Shown here: positions 18,287-25,345 of the stretch, in pieces
Layout of the letters: every line of letters begins with the position of its first letter
Numbering within the stretch: position 1 is the stretch's first letter
From: Prochlorococcus sp. AG-418-G18
GTDB taxonomy: Bacteria; Cyanobacteriota; Cyanobacteriia; PCC-6307; Cyanobiaceae
DNA length: 35,913 nt
Assembly: GCA_003214215.1 (NCBI GenBank)
Contig: QCLX01000014.1
Location: 1-35,913 of the forward strand
Direction: 5' to 3'
Translations under genes and position numbers: made by a program
Notes under the pieces: generated by a model
Told to the model about the DNA's origin: nothing
What the model saw: the letters and a program-made list of their open reading frames with translations, nothing else
Databases searched by the model: none

Positions 18287-19336
18287 TTGAAGACATTAAC
18301 CATATTAAAACCAGATGATTGGCATTTACATTTAAGAGAGGGTCTTGTATTAAAAAATATCATACATTTTACATCAGAATATTTCGGGAGAGCTATCATC
18401 ATGCCAAATACTAAAAATCCTATAACATCTATTGATGGTGCTAACAGCTATAAGAAATCAATTTCTGAAGCGTTACCAGAAAGTTCTAAGTTTGAACCAT
18501 TAATGACAATGTATCTTACTGATGAGACTGATAAAGAAGAACTAATAAATGGTTTCAAAAATGGTGTCTTTTTCGCGGCAAAATTATATCCTGCTAATGC
18601 CACAACTAATTCAACTCATGGAGTTAAGAAAATAGAAAATCTATATAAGATCTTTGAATCAATGCAAGATTCTGGGATACCTCTTTTGATTCATGGAGAA
18701 GTGACAGATTCTGAAATAGATGTATTTGATCGAGAGGAAGTTTTTATAGACAGAGAACTTTCTAAAATAGTTAAAAGATTTCCAAAGTTAAAAATTGTTT
18801 TAGAACATATAACTACTTCCTATGCGGTGGATTTTGTTCAAGAAAATAATATTGGGGCTACTATCACGCCCCATCATTTGCACATAAATAGAAATGCAAT
18901 GTTTTTTGGAGGTTTAAATAGCGATTTCTATTGCTTACCAGTCGCTAAGAGGGAAAAAAATAGATTGGCTTTAAGGAAAGCTGCAACAAGCGGGAAAGAA
19001 TGTTTTTTCTTGGGAACTGACTCTGCTCCTCATCTTAGAAAGTGGAAAGCTTTTTGCGGTTGTGCGGGTATTTTTAATTCGCCAGTTGCAATAGAAAGCT
19101 ATATAACTGTTTTTGAAGAGGAAAATGCTTTAGATAATTTTGAGAAGTTTGCAAGTTTGAATGGCCCTAATTTTTATAATGTTCCTCCAAATAAACAAAA
19201 ATTAAAATTAGTTTCTAGTCCTAATAAAGTCGCTGAATTTATTGATGTTGTTGAAGAAAAAAATATTGTCGGACAAATAAAACCATTTCATGCTGGTGAA
19301 ACTTTAAAATGGCAAGTTGAAGGGATATTAAATTAA
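18287..19336 (+). CDS. pyrC: dihydroorotase, class II
   Basis: PyrC cyclises N-carbamoyl-aspartate to dihydroorotate in pyrimidine synthesis. The 349-residue length fits the E. coli-type enzyme. Binuclear zinc site residues are visible: His13 and His15 in DWHLHLRE with substrate-binding Arg17, the carboxylated Lys99 in AAKLYPANATTNS, His136 (LIHGEV), His174 (LEHITT) and catalytic Asp245 in LGTDSAPH. Start TTG 18287 gives the proper N terminus MKTLTILKPDDWH. Its end lies next to the decayed tRNA-Leu copy at 19359-19479, so the downstream border is where a putative element inserted. Confidence 0.96.
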   Translation: MKTLTILKPDDWHLHLREGLVLKNIIHFTSEYFGRAIIMPNTKNPITSIDGANSYKKSISEALPESSKFEPLMTMYLTDETDKEELINGFKNGVFFAAKLYPANATTNSTHGVKKIENLYKIFESMQDSGIPLLIHGEVTDSEIDVFDREEVFIDRELSKIVKRFPKLKIVLEHITTSYAVDFVQENNIGATITPHHLHINRNAMFFGGLNSDFYCLPVAKREKNRLALRKAATSGKECFFLGTDSAPHLRKWKAFCGCAGIFNSPVAIESYITVFEEENALDNFEKFASLNGPNFYNVPPNKQKLKLVSSPNKVAEFIDVVEEKNIVGQIKPFHAGETLKWQVEGILN

Positions 19337-19353
19337 ATAATTAGATTTAATTT
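19330..19353 (+). terminator. weak A/T-only hairpin at the pyrC stop
   Basis: Arms of nine bases (AAATTAAAT at 19330-19338 and ATTTAATTT at 19345-19353) enclose AATTAG, overlapping the end of pyrC. The stem is all A/T and lacks a clear U tract, so termination activity is uncertain. Its position between convergent genes is what suggests it. Confidence 0.25.
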
Positions 19354-19358
19354 GATTG

Positions 19359-19479
19359 TTCAATAAAAGTGTAAATATTCCAATTTTTCTTGGTTAAATG
19401 GGAGACTTTCAGCTACGACAAAAAAGCGCAAATTCTTTTTGGGAGTATGGCGGAATTCGTAGATGCGCAAGACTTAAAA
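19359..19479 (+). repeat. decayed direct copy of the tRNA-Leu upstream region and 5' half
   Basis: This 121-bp stretch aligns without gaps to 20854-20974, with 107 identical bases by my hand count (14 mismatches). It covers about 80 bp of upstream sequence plus the first 39 bases of the tRNA. The match ends in the anticodon loop CTTAAAA; from 19480 the sequences are unrelated. Mismatches in the tRNA part show decay of this copy, since the right copy still folds as a complete tRNA. Confidence 0.93.
19441..19479 (+). pseudogene. 5' half of tRNA-Leu(UAA), truncated in the anticodon loop
   Basis: The 39 bases correspond to the acceptor 5' strand, D arm and 5' side of the anticodon arm of the intact gene at 20936-21021. 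Changes include G to A in the acceptor (GGGAGTA), C for G in the D-loop Gly-Gly position, and CAAGA for CCGGA in the anticodon stem. No 3' half follows, so it cannot make a tRNA. It marks one boundary of the putative element. Confidence 0.88.
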
Positions 19480-19627
19480 AATAACCAAAATATAAATACA
19501 CTAGCTTAAAGCACATATAGAGATTAGGTTGAAACCTTTCGTATTACTTAATTTATGACCTATCCACTTAAGGACAAACATCCAACTTATATCTAGCGCG
19601 AATTAAATGTCAAAATAAAAGAATCTA

Positions 19628-20749
19628 TTATTCTGAAATTGATTTTGATAACTTATATTTGCCCTCCTGGAATTTAAACGCAATATTTTCTATTTTTTCT
19701 AATCGAGCAAGAAGCTTTTTATTTTGAGCAATTATCTCATTATTTTTAGTTTCTAATTGAGTGTTTTTAGATATTATGTTCTCGTTCTCATTTTTTAATT
19801 TTTCATTATCATTTTCAAGTTGAGATAATTTTAGATCTATTTCTACTTTCTGATTCATGCTGATTTGAGTTGGATTATTTGCCCTGCCTAATTGCCAAAC
19901 AAATCCAGCTCTAGCAGAAAACTTATCTTCAAATTCACCGGCATATTCTTGTCCTGGCATAGTCATAGATGCGGCATAGTTAAATGATAGTTTTTCATTT
20001 ACTTTAGAAGCACATCCTCCTGAAAAGGCGAAATCTCCCCCGTGAGTTCCTGCTCCTAAACCACAAGCTAGATCAGTGTCAGTAGGAACTGTTGGTAATC
20101 CTGTAAGAGCAGCGCTTAATGCTCCGACATTGTTTATTGATTGTTCTACATCTCTTCCATTTATCAATAATTTAGTCCCATTTGTATAGTCTATTGGTAT
20201 TGGATTTCCTGCGTCATCTTTTGCATACACTTTTTGCCTGCTATTTTCTTCTTTAGTAATCCAAGAGTTTTTACCAATATGTAACTCACCATTTGCTTTC
20301 TTACTTATTATGGGATCTCCATCAACAGATAAACCCTCTGAAGTTATGTCGACATCATTAGCATCCCCACCTATCTGAATAGTTCCATCTTCATTTTTTT
20401 TGATAACGTTTTTACCTTCCCAAGGTACAAAATTATTAAGTTGGCCAGTTAATCCGTAAGGTACTTTTGTTATTGTATTTGCGTCAATATCATAAATAGT
20501 ATATCCATCGTTATCACCAGCCATATAAAGTTTTCTATTGTAAGAATCCAGAAAAGATCCTGAAGATGCTACTCCACTAGGTTGATTAAATTCAACTAAA
20601 TCTGTAGCCACATTTGTGGTTTCATTAACGCGTTGAATTTTGTAGTTTTTACTTCCTAAAGTAACTACTCTTATTAGGTCGGCTTTTACTGAATTGCTAC
20701 TTATCAAGAAGCTAGAACCTATTAGAGATAATGCAATGATTTTTTTCAA
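19628..20749 (-). CDS. secreted YadA-anchor-like surface protein with C-terminal coiled coil
   Basis: I choose TTG 20749 (373 residues) because it opens a clear signal peptide, MKKIIALSLIGSS to SVKA, cleaved before DLIRV; the frame stays open to a TTG at 20803 but that would bury the signal. After it come a propeller-like stretch (NRKLYMAGDNDGYTIYDI), repeats with isoleucine/glycine spacing (about 85-150, as in beta-roll or stalk regions), then ALSAALTGLP and a strand-rich segment ending in SARAGFVWQLG that resembles the outer-membrane anchor of trimeric autotransporters. About 75 residues of heptad-like KNENENIISKN coiled coil follow, whereas YadA proteins normally end at the anchor. Function is probably at the cell surface; adhesion is a guess. 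Confidence 0.75.
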   Translation of the reverse strand: MKKIIALSLIGSSFLISSNSVKADLIRVVTLGSKNYKIQRVNETTNVATDLVEFNQPSGVASSGSFLDSYNRKLYMAGDNDGYTIYDIDANTITKVPYGLTGQLNNFVPWEGKNVIKKNEDGTIQIGGDANDVDITSEGLSVDGDPIISKKANGELHIGKNSWITKEENSRQKVYAKDDAGNPIPIDYTNGTKLLINGRDVEQSINNVGALSAALTGLPTVPTDTDLACGLGAGTHGGDFAFSGGCASKVNEKLSFNYAASMTMPGQEYAGEFEDKFSARAGFVWQLGRANNPTQISMNQKVEIDLKLSQLENDNEKLKNENENIISKNTQLETKNNEIIAQNKKLLARLEKIENIAFKFQEGKYKLSKSISE

Positions 20750-20853
20750 TTTTTTTATTATGTTTATTAATTGATTGCTAGCTAAATGACTATAATATTG
20801 CAATAATTTATTAGGAAATTAATAGGAAATAATTAATCTAGCGTGTCTATCTA

Positions 20854-20974
20854 TTCAAGAAAAGAGTAAATATTGGAATATTTTTTGGTTAAATGGGAGA
20901 CTTTCAGCTAAGATAAAAAAGCGCAAATTCCTTTTGGGAGTGTGGCGGAATTGGTAGACGCGCCGGACTTAAAA
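20854..20974 (+). repeat. direct repeat containing the functional tRNA-Leu upstream region and 5' half
   Basis: This is the intact partner of 19359-19479. The best-conserved part is GGTTAAATGGGAGACTTTC, about 45 bases before the tRNA, followed by AAAAAAGCGCAAATTC just ahead of it. Such conservation suggests that the promoter of the tRNA travelled with the 5' half. Confidence 0.93.
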
Positions 20975-21021
20975 TCCGTCGAGCGCTTTAGCTCGTGGGG
21001 GTTCAAGTCCCCCCACTCCCA
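20936..21021 (+). tRNA. tRNA-Leu(UAA)
   Basis: The 86-base gene folds as a class II tRNA: acceptor GGGAGTG with CACTCCC, D arm GCG with CGC around GAATTGGTAGA, anticodon loop CTTAAAA (anticodon TAA, reading UUA), a long variable arm with stem GAGC/GCTC, and T arm GGGGG-TTCAAGT-CCCCC. The discriminator is A, and CCA is not encoded. There is no group I intron, although many cyanobacteria carry one in this gene between anticodon positions 34 and 35. Its 5' half is duplicated upstream. Given the leucine UUA richness of this genome, it is probably heavily used. Confidence 0.97.
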
Positions 21022-21099
21022 TTATTTAATTACTTATCTTAAGTTTTTACGATAACTTCTAAAAATTGTTATGTTTTAACTAATCAACAATAAATCAAT

Positions 21100-21333
21100 A
21101 TGGAAAATATTTTCAGTAATTCATTTGCTACCATAGTTGCCTATGTTGGAGTAATTTCTATCTATTTGTTGGTTGTTCCATTGTTTCTATTTTACTGGAT
21201 GAACAATAGATGGAACGTTATGGGCAAATTTGAAAGATTAGGAATTTATGGACTCGTATTTCTTTTCTTTCCTGGATTAATTTTATTTTCTCCATTTCTA
21301 AATCTCAGATTAAAAGGAAGTGGTAAAGGGTAA
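21100..21333 (+). CDS. ndhL: NAD(P)H-quinone oxidoreductase subunit L (NDH-1)
   Basis: NdhL is a small, cyanobacteria- and plastid-specific membrane subunit of the NDH-1 complex, which works in cyclic electron flow, respiration and CO2 uptake at the thylakoid. The 77-residue protein has two hydrophobic helices (about 10-32 and 47-66) separated by the polar [20 protein letters not shown] segment, and ends in a basic tail. It is followed by a DUF3007 gene 4 nt later and then trpA, a gene order that I recall in other picocyanobacteria, which supports the call. Confidence 0.93.
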   Translation: MENIFSNSFATIVAYVGVISIYLLVVPLFLFYWMNNRWNVMGKFERLGIYGLVFLFFPGLILFSPFLNLRLKGSGKG

Positions 21334-21337
21334 ATAA

Positions 21338-21658
21338 TTGACTAAAGGTAAAGTTATACAAATAGGTATAGTTGTCTCATTAATAGGATTAATTAGTTAT
21401 GAATTGGTACCTCAAATAGGTATCGATAATTTCACAGCAACTACAATCTCAAGTTGTATTTTAATTCTGATTGTTATTACATGGGTAGCTTCATATGTTT
21501 ATAGAGTTGTAAATGGGAAAATGACTTTTATGGAGCAAAGGAAGCGTTATAGAAAAGAGTACGAAAAAGTTGTTAATGATAAACTAGAAACTAAGTTCAA
21601 TGCATTGTCAAAGGAAGAGCAGGAAAAACTAATGAAATATTTAGAAAAAAATCCATAA
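21338..21658 (+). CDS. DUF3007 family membrane protein
   Basis: This 106-residue protein has two membrane helices (about 7-24 and 36-56) followed by a charged C-terminal helix, MEQRKRYRKEYEKVVNDKLE. I recall it as DUF3007, a cyanobacterial family of unknown function that sits between ndhL and trpA. Translation starts at TTG 21338, four bases after the ndhL stop, so both are probably made from one message. A link to NDH-1 is suggested only by the neighbourhood. Confidence 0.85.
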   Translation: MTKGKVIQIGIVVSLIGLISYELVPQIGIDNFTATTISSCILILIVITWVASYVYRVVNGKMTFMEQRKRYRKEYEKVVNDKLETKFNALSKEEQEKLMKYLEKNP

Positions 21659-21684
21659 ATTTTTCATAAAAAAATCCAAAATTC

Positions 21685-22533
21685 ATGAAAGATAACAAAA
21701 AGCAAATTACTAAAATGAAATCTTTGTCAAAGGTAGATGAGAAGTTTTATGAGTTAAAAAATAATAAAAAATTAGCTTTAATGCCTTTCATAATGGCTGG
21801 GGACCCGAATATTGAAATAACCTCTGAGATCTTATTGAATTTACAAGAAAATGGAGCTGATCTTATTGAGTTAGGCATCCCATACAGTGATCCACTTGCA
21901 GACGGCCCTGTTATTCAAGTTGCTGCTTCTCGCGCCTTAAAGTCAGGGACTACCCCAAGAAAAGTTATTACACTTTTAGAGTCTTTAAAAGGTAAATTGA
22001 ATATTCCCATCATACTTTTTTCTTACTTAAATCCTTTACTATGTTTCGGCTTTGAACAGTTTTGTGAGATGGCATCTAGGGCTGGAGTTTCTGGACTAAT
22101 AATACCTGATCTCCCTTTAGAGGAAGCTTATAAATTTTCTAAATTAGTTAGTGATCATTCTATGGACTTGATTTTATTGGTAGCTCCAACAACTCCTTTT
22201 GAAAGAATGAAACAAATATCAAATCATACAAAAGGCTTTACTTATTTAGTAAGTGTTACTGGTGTAACTGGTGAGAGAAGCAAAATGGAAAATAGAGTAG
22301 AAAATCTTATTGCTAAATTAAAAGAAGTTAATACCAATCCAATTGCTGTTGGTTTTGGGATATCTACTCCTGAACATGTTAATAAAGTTCGTGAATGGGG
22401 AGCAGATGGAGTTATTATTGGCAGTGCATTTGTAAAACGAATATCTAGTTCAAGTGAAAAAAATGTTGTTGATAATGTTGGTGAATTTTGTAAAGATATG
22501 CGTTTAGCTGCAGATCAAAAATTATATAAATAG
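21685..22533 (+). CDS. trpA: tryptophan synthase alpha chain
   Basis: TrpA cleaves indole-3-glycerol phosphate to indole and glyceraldehyde-3-phosphate, and passes indole to TrpB. The 282-residue protein is a TIM barrel with the signature LIELGIPYSDPLADGPVIQ, where Glu62 and Asp73 correspond to the catalytic Glu49 and Asp60. The phosphate-binding GFGISTPEHV and GVIIGSAFVK segments follow near the C terminus. The N terminus has a 20-residue lysine-rich extension before KFYELK; an internal ATG at residue 11 is an alternative start. It lies 26 nt after the DUF3007 gene and converges with the cyAbrB gene. Confidence 0.96.
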   Translation: MKDNKKQITKMKSLSKVDEKFYELKNNKKLALMPFIMAGDPNIEITSEILLNLQENGADLIELGIPYSDPLADGPVIQVAASRALKSGTTPRKVITLLESLKGKLNIPIILFSYLNPLLCFGFEQFCEMASRAGVSGLIIPDLPLEEAYKFSKLVSDHSMDLILLVAPTTPFERMKQISNHTKGFTYLVSVTGVTGERSKMENRVENLIAKLKEVNTNPIAVGFGISTPEHVNKVREWGADGVIIGSAFVKRISSSSEKNVVDNVGEFCKDMRLAADQKLYK

Positions 22534-22595
22534 AAAATATTGATTTAAAAGTCAAATAAAAAGTTAATTAATTATGAAAATTACTCAAATTATTT

Positions 22596-22955
22596 TTAAG
22601 AATCCTTAGTAGGTAATAATCTTATTTGTTTTTTCCCAAGTTTAATTTCGAATTCATCACCCGCTTTTAAATCTAGACGTTCTGTGTAGGCTTTGCCAAT
22701 CAAAAGATTTCCATTTCCTTGGACTTTCGCTATAAAACTTAATTTTCTTCCTCCTTTGCCAACAACACCCAATTCATTTTCATTGCTACTTTTATAACCT
22801 TGAGCAATTGCTATTGCCTTATAATAAGCGTTAAAGTTTAATCTTTTTTTACCTTTTTTAGAAGTGGAGAAATATCCACAAGCTAAAACTCTCTCTGATT
22901 CACTAATGCCCTTAAGTTCCTTAGTCTTAGCAATTAATTCACTTCCAGTGAGCAT
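22596..22955 (-). CDS. cyAbrB-type transcriptional regulator
   Basis: This 119-residue protein matches the cyanobacterial AbrB (cyAbrB) family: an N-terminal LTGSELIAKTKELKG segment, a lysine-rich middle (KKGKKRLNFNAYYKAIA) and a C-terminal AbrB swapped-hairpin region with NLLIGKAYTERLDLKAGDEF. In other cyanobacteria, cyAbrBs bind many promoters and tune carbon and nitrogen balance; targets here are unknown. In these proteins the AbrB domain is C-terminal, the reverse of Bacillus AbrB. It converges with trpA, with 62 nt between stops. Confidence 0.88.
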   Translation of the reverse strand: MLTGSELIAKTKELKGISESERVLACGYFSTSKKGKKRLNFNAYYKAIAIAQGYKSSNENELGVVGKGGRKLSFIAKVQGNGNLLIGKAYTERLDLKAGDEFEIKLGKKQIRLLPTKDS

Positions 22956-23049
22956 AATAATAAATACATCTACTTAAGTAAGATAGCAATTTGCACGTAA
23001 TTTATGCAATTATTAATTATATTTTTATTCAATTAGTTAGCAAAAAAAA

Positions 23050-23319
23050 ATGGAAAAGTTTGTAGTATTTGGTAGATATTGTGAAGATGCAATTAATAAG
23101 CGGGACCCATTCCGTGAACAGCATCTTGATAGACTTAAATCTTTAAAGGATAAAAATATTTTAGTTACTTTAGGACCAACAAAATGTACGCAATATTTAT
23201 TCGGTATTTTTAATGCTAATGATGAAAGTCAAATTAGAGATTTAATTGAAGAAGATATATATTGGAAAAAAGGTATATGGACTAACTATGATATTTATCC
23301 TTGGGTACAGGCTTTTTAA
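23050..23319 (+). CDS. YciI-like (YCII superfamily) protein
   Basis: This 89-residue protein is of the dimeric alpha/beta barrel type related to YciI: an N-terminal strand FVVFGRYCEDAINKR, a conserved LRPxH-like region replaced here by FREQHLDRLKSLKDK with His29, then ILVTLGPT and the IRDLIEEDIYWKKGIWTNYDIYPW C-terminal helix and strand. Family members may be hydrolases or stress proteins, and the activity is unproven. The 216 nt after its stop (23320-23535) is very A/T-rich, and I see no gene in it. Confidence 0.83.
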   Translation: MEKFVVFGRYCEDAINKRDPFREQHLDRLKSLKDKNILVTLGPTKCTQYLFGIFNANDESQIRDLIEEDIYWKKGIWTNYDIYPWVQAF

Positions 23320-23535
23320 AAAGAATTTATAATATTTTTAGAAATTTATATTATTACATAAAATTTATTTTCAAAGAAGAAAAAAATATTTTTAATTATT
23401 AATTTAATTTTTTACTAGATATGGTTTTTAACACTATATTTTTGATTTGTTAGTTTCTTGAGAGCTATATATTTCTTTAAAATCTGTTTATTAACTTTGA
23501 AGATTATTAATTAAGATGAAATGTTATGAAAATAT

Positions 23536-23856
23536 TTAATTACTAGTATCTTTATTTATCTGATTTACTAAAGAGTCAATATCTAATTGATTATATGGTG
23601 CATGATCATTCCTATCTTTATGATCAGTTTTGATGTCGTTCAACCAATTTTGCTCAATCTTTATGAGATTCTTTGCAACGTTAAACATGCCACCTTTTTT
23701 ATAGAATTCTTTTATTTTTAGAATAATTCCAGGCATTTGAATTGACTTGATATTTAATTGATATGCCAAATCTTTTTGATTATATCCATGAGATTTCAAC
23801 CAATCCTTAATGAAGTAGATTAGTTCTTTTTCTTCTTGATGAGAAAGTTTACTCAT
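23536..23856 (-). CDS. hypothetical protein with helix-turn-helix-like segment
   Basis: I do not recognise this 106-residue protein. The part LKSHGYNQKDLAYQLNIKS (about 19-37) looks like a DNA-binding helix-turn-helix of Cro/C1 type, preceded by a glutamate/lysine-rich start and followed by a charged, asparagine-rich tail. Its ATG directly abuts the TAA of the DUF1232 gene, so translation is probably coupled. A regulatory role is inference; the segment also fits an unrelated short helical protein. Confidence 0.65.
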   Translation of the reverse strand: MSKLSHQEEKELIYFIKDWLKSHGYNQKDLAYQLNIKSIQMPGIILKIKEFYKKGGMFNVAKNLIKIEQNWLNDIKTDHKDRNDHAPYNQLDIDSLVNQINKDTSN

Positions 23857-24225
23857 TTAAAAAAAAGGGAATAATTTATTAAGCTTTCCTTCCGCTCTTG
23901 CTCTTATTGAAGGAGTCATGTATTTGCTCCATATACTTAGTACTGCTGTGAGGGCTACAAAATCATCACTAAAACCAACTAAAGGCATAAAGTCAGGGAA
24001 AAGATCAAATGGCATAATTAAATAGGCTAGCGCAGCCATTAAGGAAACTCTTACTTGAGCTGGAGTATAAGGATCTAAAGCCATCTCCAAAACTTCTAAG
24101 GCAGGCTTGGCAATTGTTCTTCCTGCTTTAATAAGAATCTTGATAATGATATTTTCATCAAATGTTGAACTCTCTAAAACTTCAGCATCATAGATTTTTT
24201 CTTGGGTTTTGTAATTCTCTTTCAT
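23857..24225 (-). CDS. DUF1232 (YkvA-like) membrane protein
   Basis: This 122-residue protein carries the DUF1232 core: SLMAALAYLIMPFDLFPDFMPLVGFSDDFVALTAV, with a hydrophobic segment, the LxPxDLxPD motif and a following DD pair. This is a small cyanobacterial and bacterial family of unknown function, thought to be membrane-associated. The N-terminal 40 residues are charged. It lies 38 nt downstream of the sigma factor gene on the same strand and abuts the next gene with no spacer, so the three could be one operon. Confidence 0.85.
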   Translation of the reverse strand: MKENYKTQEKIYDAEVLESSTFDENIIIKILIKAGRTIAKPALEVLEMALDPYTPAQVRVSLMAALAYLIMPFDLFPDFMPLVGFSDDFVALTAVLSIWSKYMTPSIRARAEGKLNKLFPFF

Positions 24226-24263
24226 CCTTAATTAATGAAATTAAAATATTTTTAATTGAATTT

Positions 24264-25187
24264 TTAGCTAATACTATCAACTAATCCATTCTGTATTCCT
24301 GCTTTTCTAAGTTTTCTTAAAGCACGTTGAACAACTTGTCGGCAATATTCCCTGCTACAGCTCATATGTCTTGCAACTTCAGCTAAAGTTCTCCATTCAT
24401 TTGAGCCATCTAAACCAAATCTTAGGCTTACTATCTTTCTTTCTTTTTCAGTTAAATTTGCTTTATCTAATAACTTCCAAGCCGAGTCTGTCCTTTCGGC
24501 TAATTCCGCTAACTCCATTGGAGCAACTTGCTCACTAGGAAGGATATCAACTAACTCGGAAGGATCTGATTTTGATTTGACAGTACCTTGGAGACTAACT
24601 GTGATGCTTCTCAATTCACAAGAAAGGAGTTCGTCAATTTCCTCTTTGGTTATTTTCATTTCTTCAGCTAGGTCATCACTACTGGGTGGAATACCCCTAA
24701 GTTGCATAAGCTTTGATTTCGCTGATCTTAATTTTGTGAGTTTTTCATTAATATTAACTGGAATCCTTATAGTTCTACTTTGAGTTGACAATGCTCTATT
24801 TAAACCTTGCCTAATCCACCAATAAGCATAGGTAGAAAATCTATGTCCTCTAGAAGGATCATATTTTTCTACTGCTCTTGTAAGACCTAATGTCCCCTCC
24901 TGAATTAAGTCCAGTAATTCTAATCCTTTCCCTTGGTATCTTTTAGCAAGGTTGACTACTAGTCTTAGATTGGCTGTTATCATCTCGTTTTTAGCTTTTT
25001 CACCAATTTTGATCTTTTTTCTTTCAGTTTCGGAATATTCACAGGCAGGGCCTTTGCCACCTGCCTCTTGACATCTATTAACAAGCACTACCATTTCTTG
25101 GACCTTTCTGCCCATAGTGAGTTCTCTTTCGGGAGTCAAAAGTTGATGACGACCTATTTCACCAAGAAAATCGCTTAATGAACTCAC
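24264..25187 (-). CDS. group 2 RNA polymerase sigma-70 factor
   Basis: This 307-residue protein lacks the long region 1.1 of the principal sigma factor, as non-essential group 2 sigmas do. It has region 1.2 (LSDFLGEIGRHQLLTPERE, 4-22), an atypical cysteine-containing insert (about 38-60), region 2 (ANLRLVVNLAKRYQGKG, 72-88, through STYAYWWIRQGLNRAL, 118-133), region 3 (about 145-210) and region 4 with the HTH (RTLAEVARHMSCSREYCRQVVQRAL). Group 2 factors in marine cyanobacteria respond to light, stress or nutrients; which it is cannot be told. Start GTG 25187 is chosen because region 1.2 follows directly. Confidence 0.92.
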   Translation of the reverse strand: MSSLSDFLGEIGRHQLLTPERELTMGRKVQEMVVLVNRCQEAGGKGPACEYSETERKKIKIGEKAKNEMITANLRLVVNLAKRYQGKGLELLDLIQEGTLGLTRAVEKYDPSRGHRFSTYAYWWIRQGLNRALSTQSRTIRIPVNINEKLTKLRSAKSKLMQLRGIPPSSDDLAEEMKITKEEIDELLSCELRSITVSLQGTVKSKSDPSELVDILPSEQVAPMELAELAERTDSAWKLLDKANLTEKERKIVSLRFGLDGSNEWRTLAEVARHMSCSREYCRQVVQRALRKLRKAGIQNGLVDSIS

Positions 25188-25260
25188 GATTTACCTCATT
25201 GTTGATATATTCAACTTATAGTCAATTCAGTAATAAGCCATACATGTAATAATTAATTAA

Positions 25261-25288
25261 TAATTAATTAATAATTATTAATTAATTA
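25261..25288. repeat. 28-bp perfect A/T-only palindrome
   Basis: Bases 25261-25288 read the same on both strands around a centre at 25274/25275. They sit in a longer run of AATTAAT repeats starting near 25248. A 14-base T tract follows at 25292-25305. The sequence lies between hisIE and the sigma factor gene on the minus strand. Possible roles are transcription termination or a bend; A/T composition makes chance symmetry more likely than usual. Confidence 0.8.
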
Positions 25289-25345
25289 ACATTTTTTTTT
25301 TTTTTAATTTTTAGCTTAAAAAAAATTATAAATTTTAAATTTTAA

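Larger units (their letters stand above)
19480..20974. mobile_element. putative 1.5-kb tRNA-Leu-targeted integrative element (cargo only)
   Basis: A 1495-bp segment lies between two copies of the same tRNA-Leu 5' region: a decayed one beside pyrC and a functional one continuous with the true 3' half. This arrangement is expected if recombination took place in the anticodon loop and the incoming element supplied a new promoter and 5' half. It carries one gene, for a YadA-like surface protein, and no integrase, so it would be non-autonomous or a deletion remnant. Bases 19480-19627 contain no gene that I can support. The tycheposon comparison is inference: those elements also use tRNA genes in Prochlorococcus. 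Simple tandem duplication followed by insertion is the alternative. Confidence 0.6.

Noticed and set aside
19526-19537. Terminator hairpin AGGTT-GA-AACCT
   Set aside because: The stem is five base pairs with a two-base loop and has no U tract, so it is too weak to call.
19480-19627. Group I intron after the half tRNA-Leu
   Set aside because: I see no conserved P, Q, R, S core elements and there is no 3' exon following.
23320-23535. Small RNA or hidden gene in the A/T-rich gap
   Set aside because: No open frame with a plausible start, no stable hairpin, and no known cyanobacterial Yfr motif could be seen.
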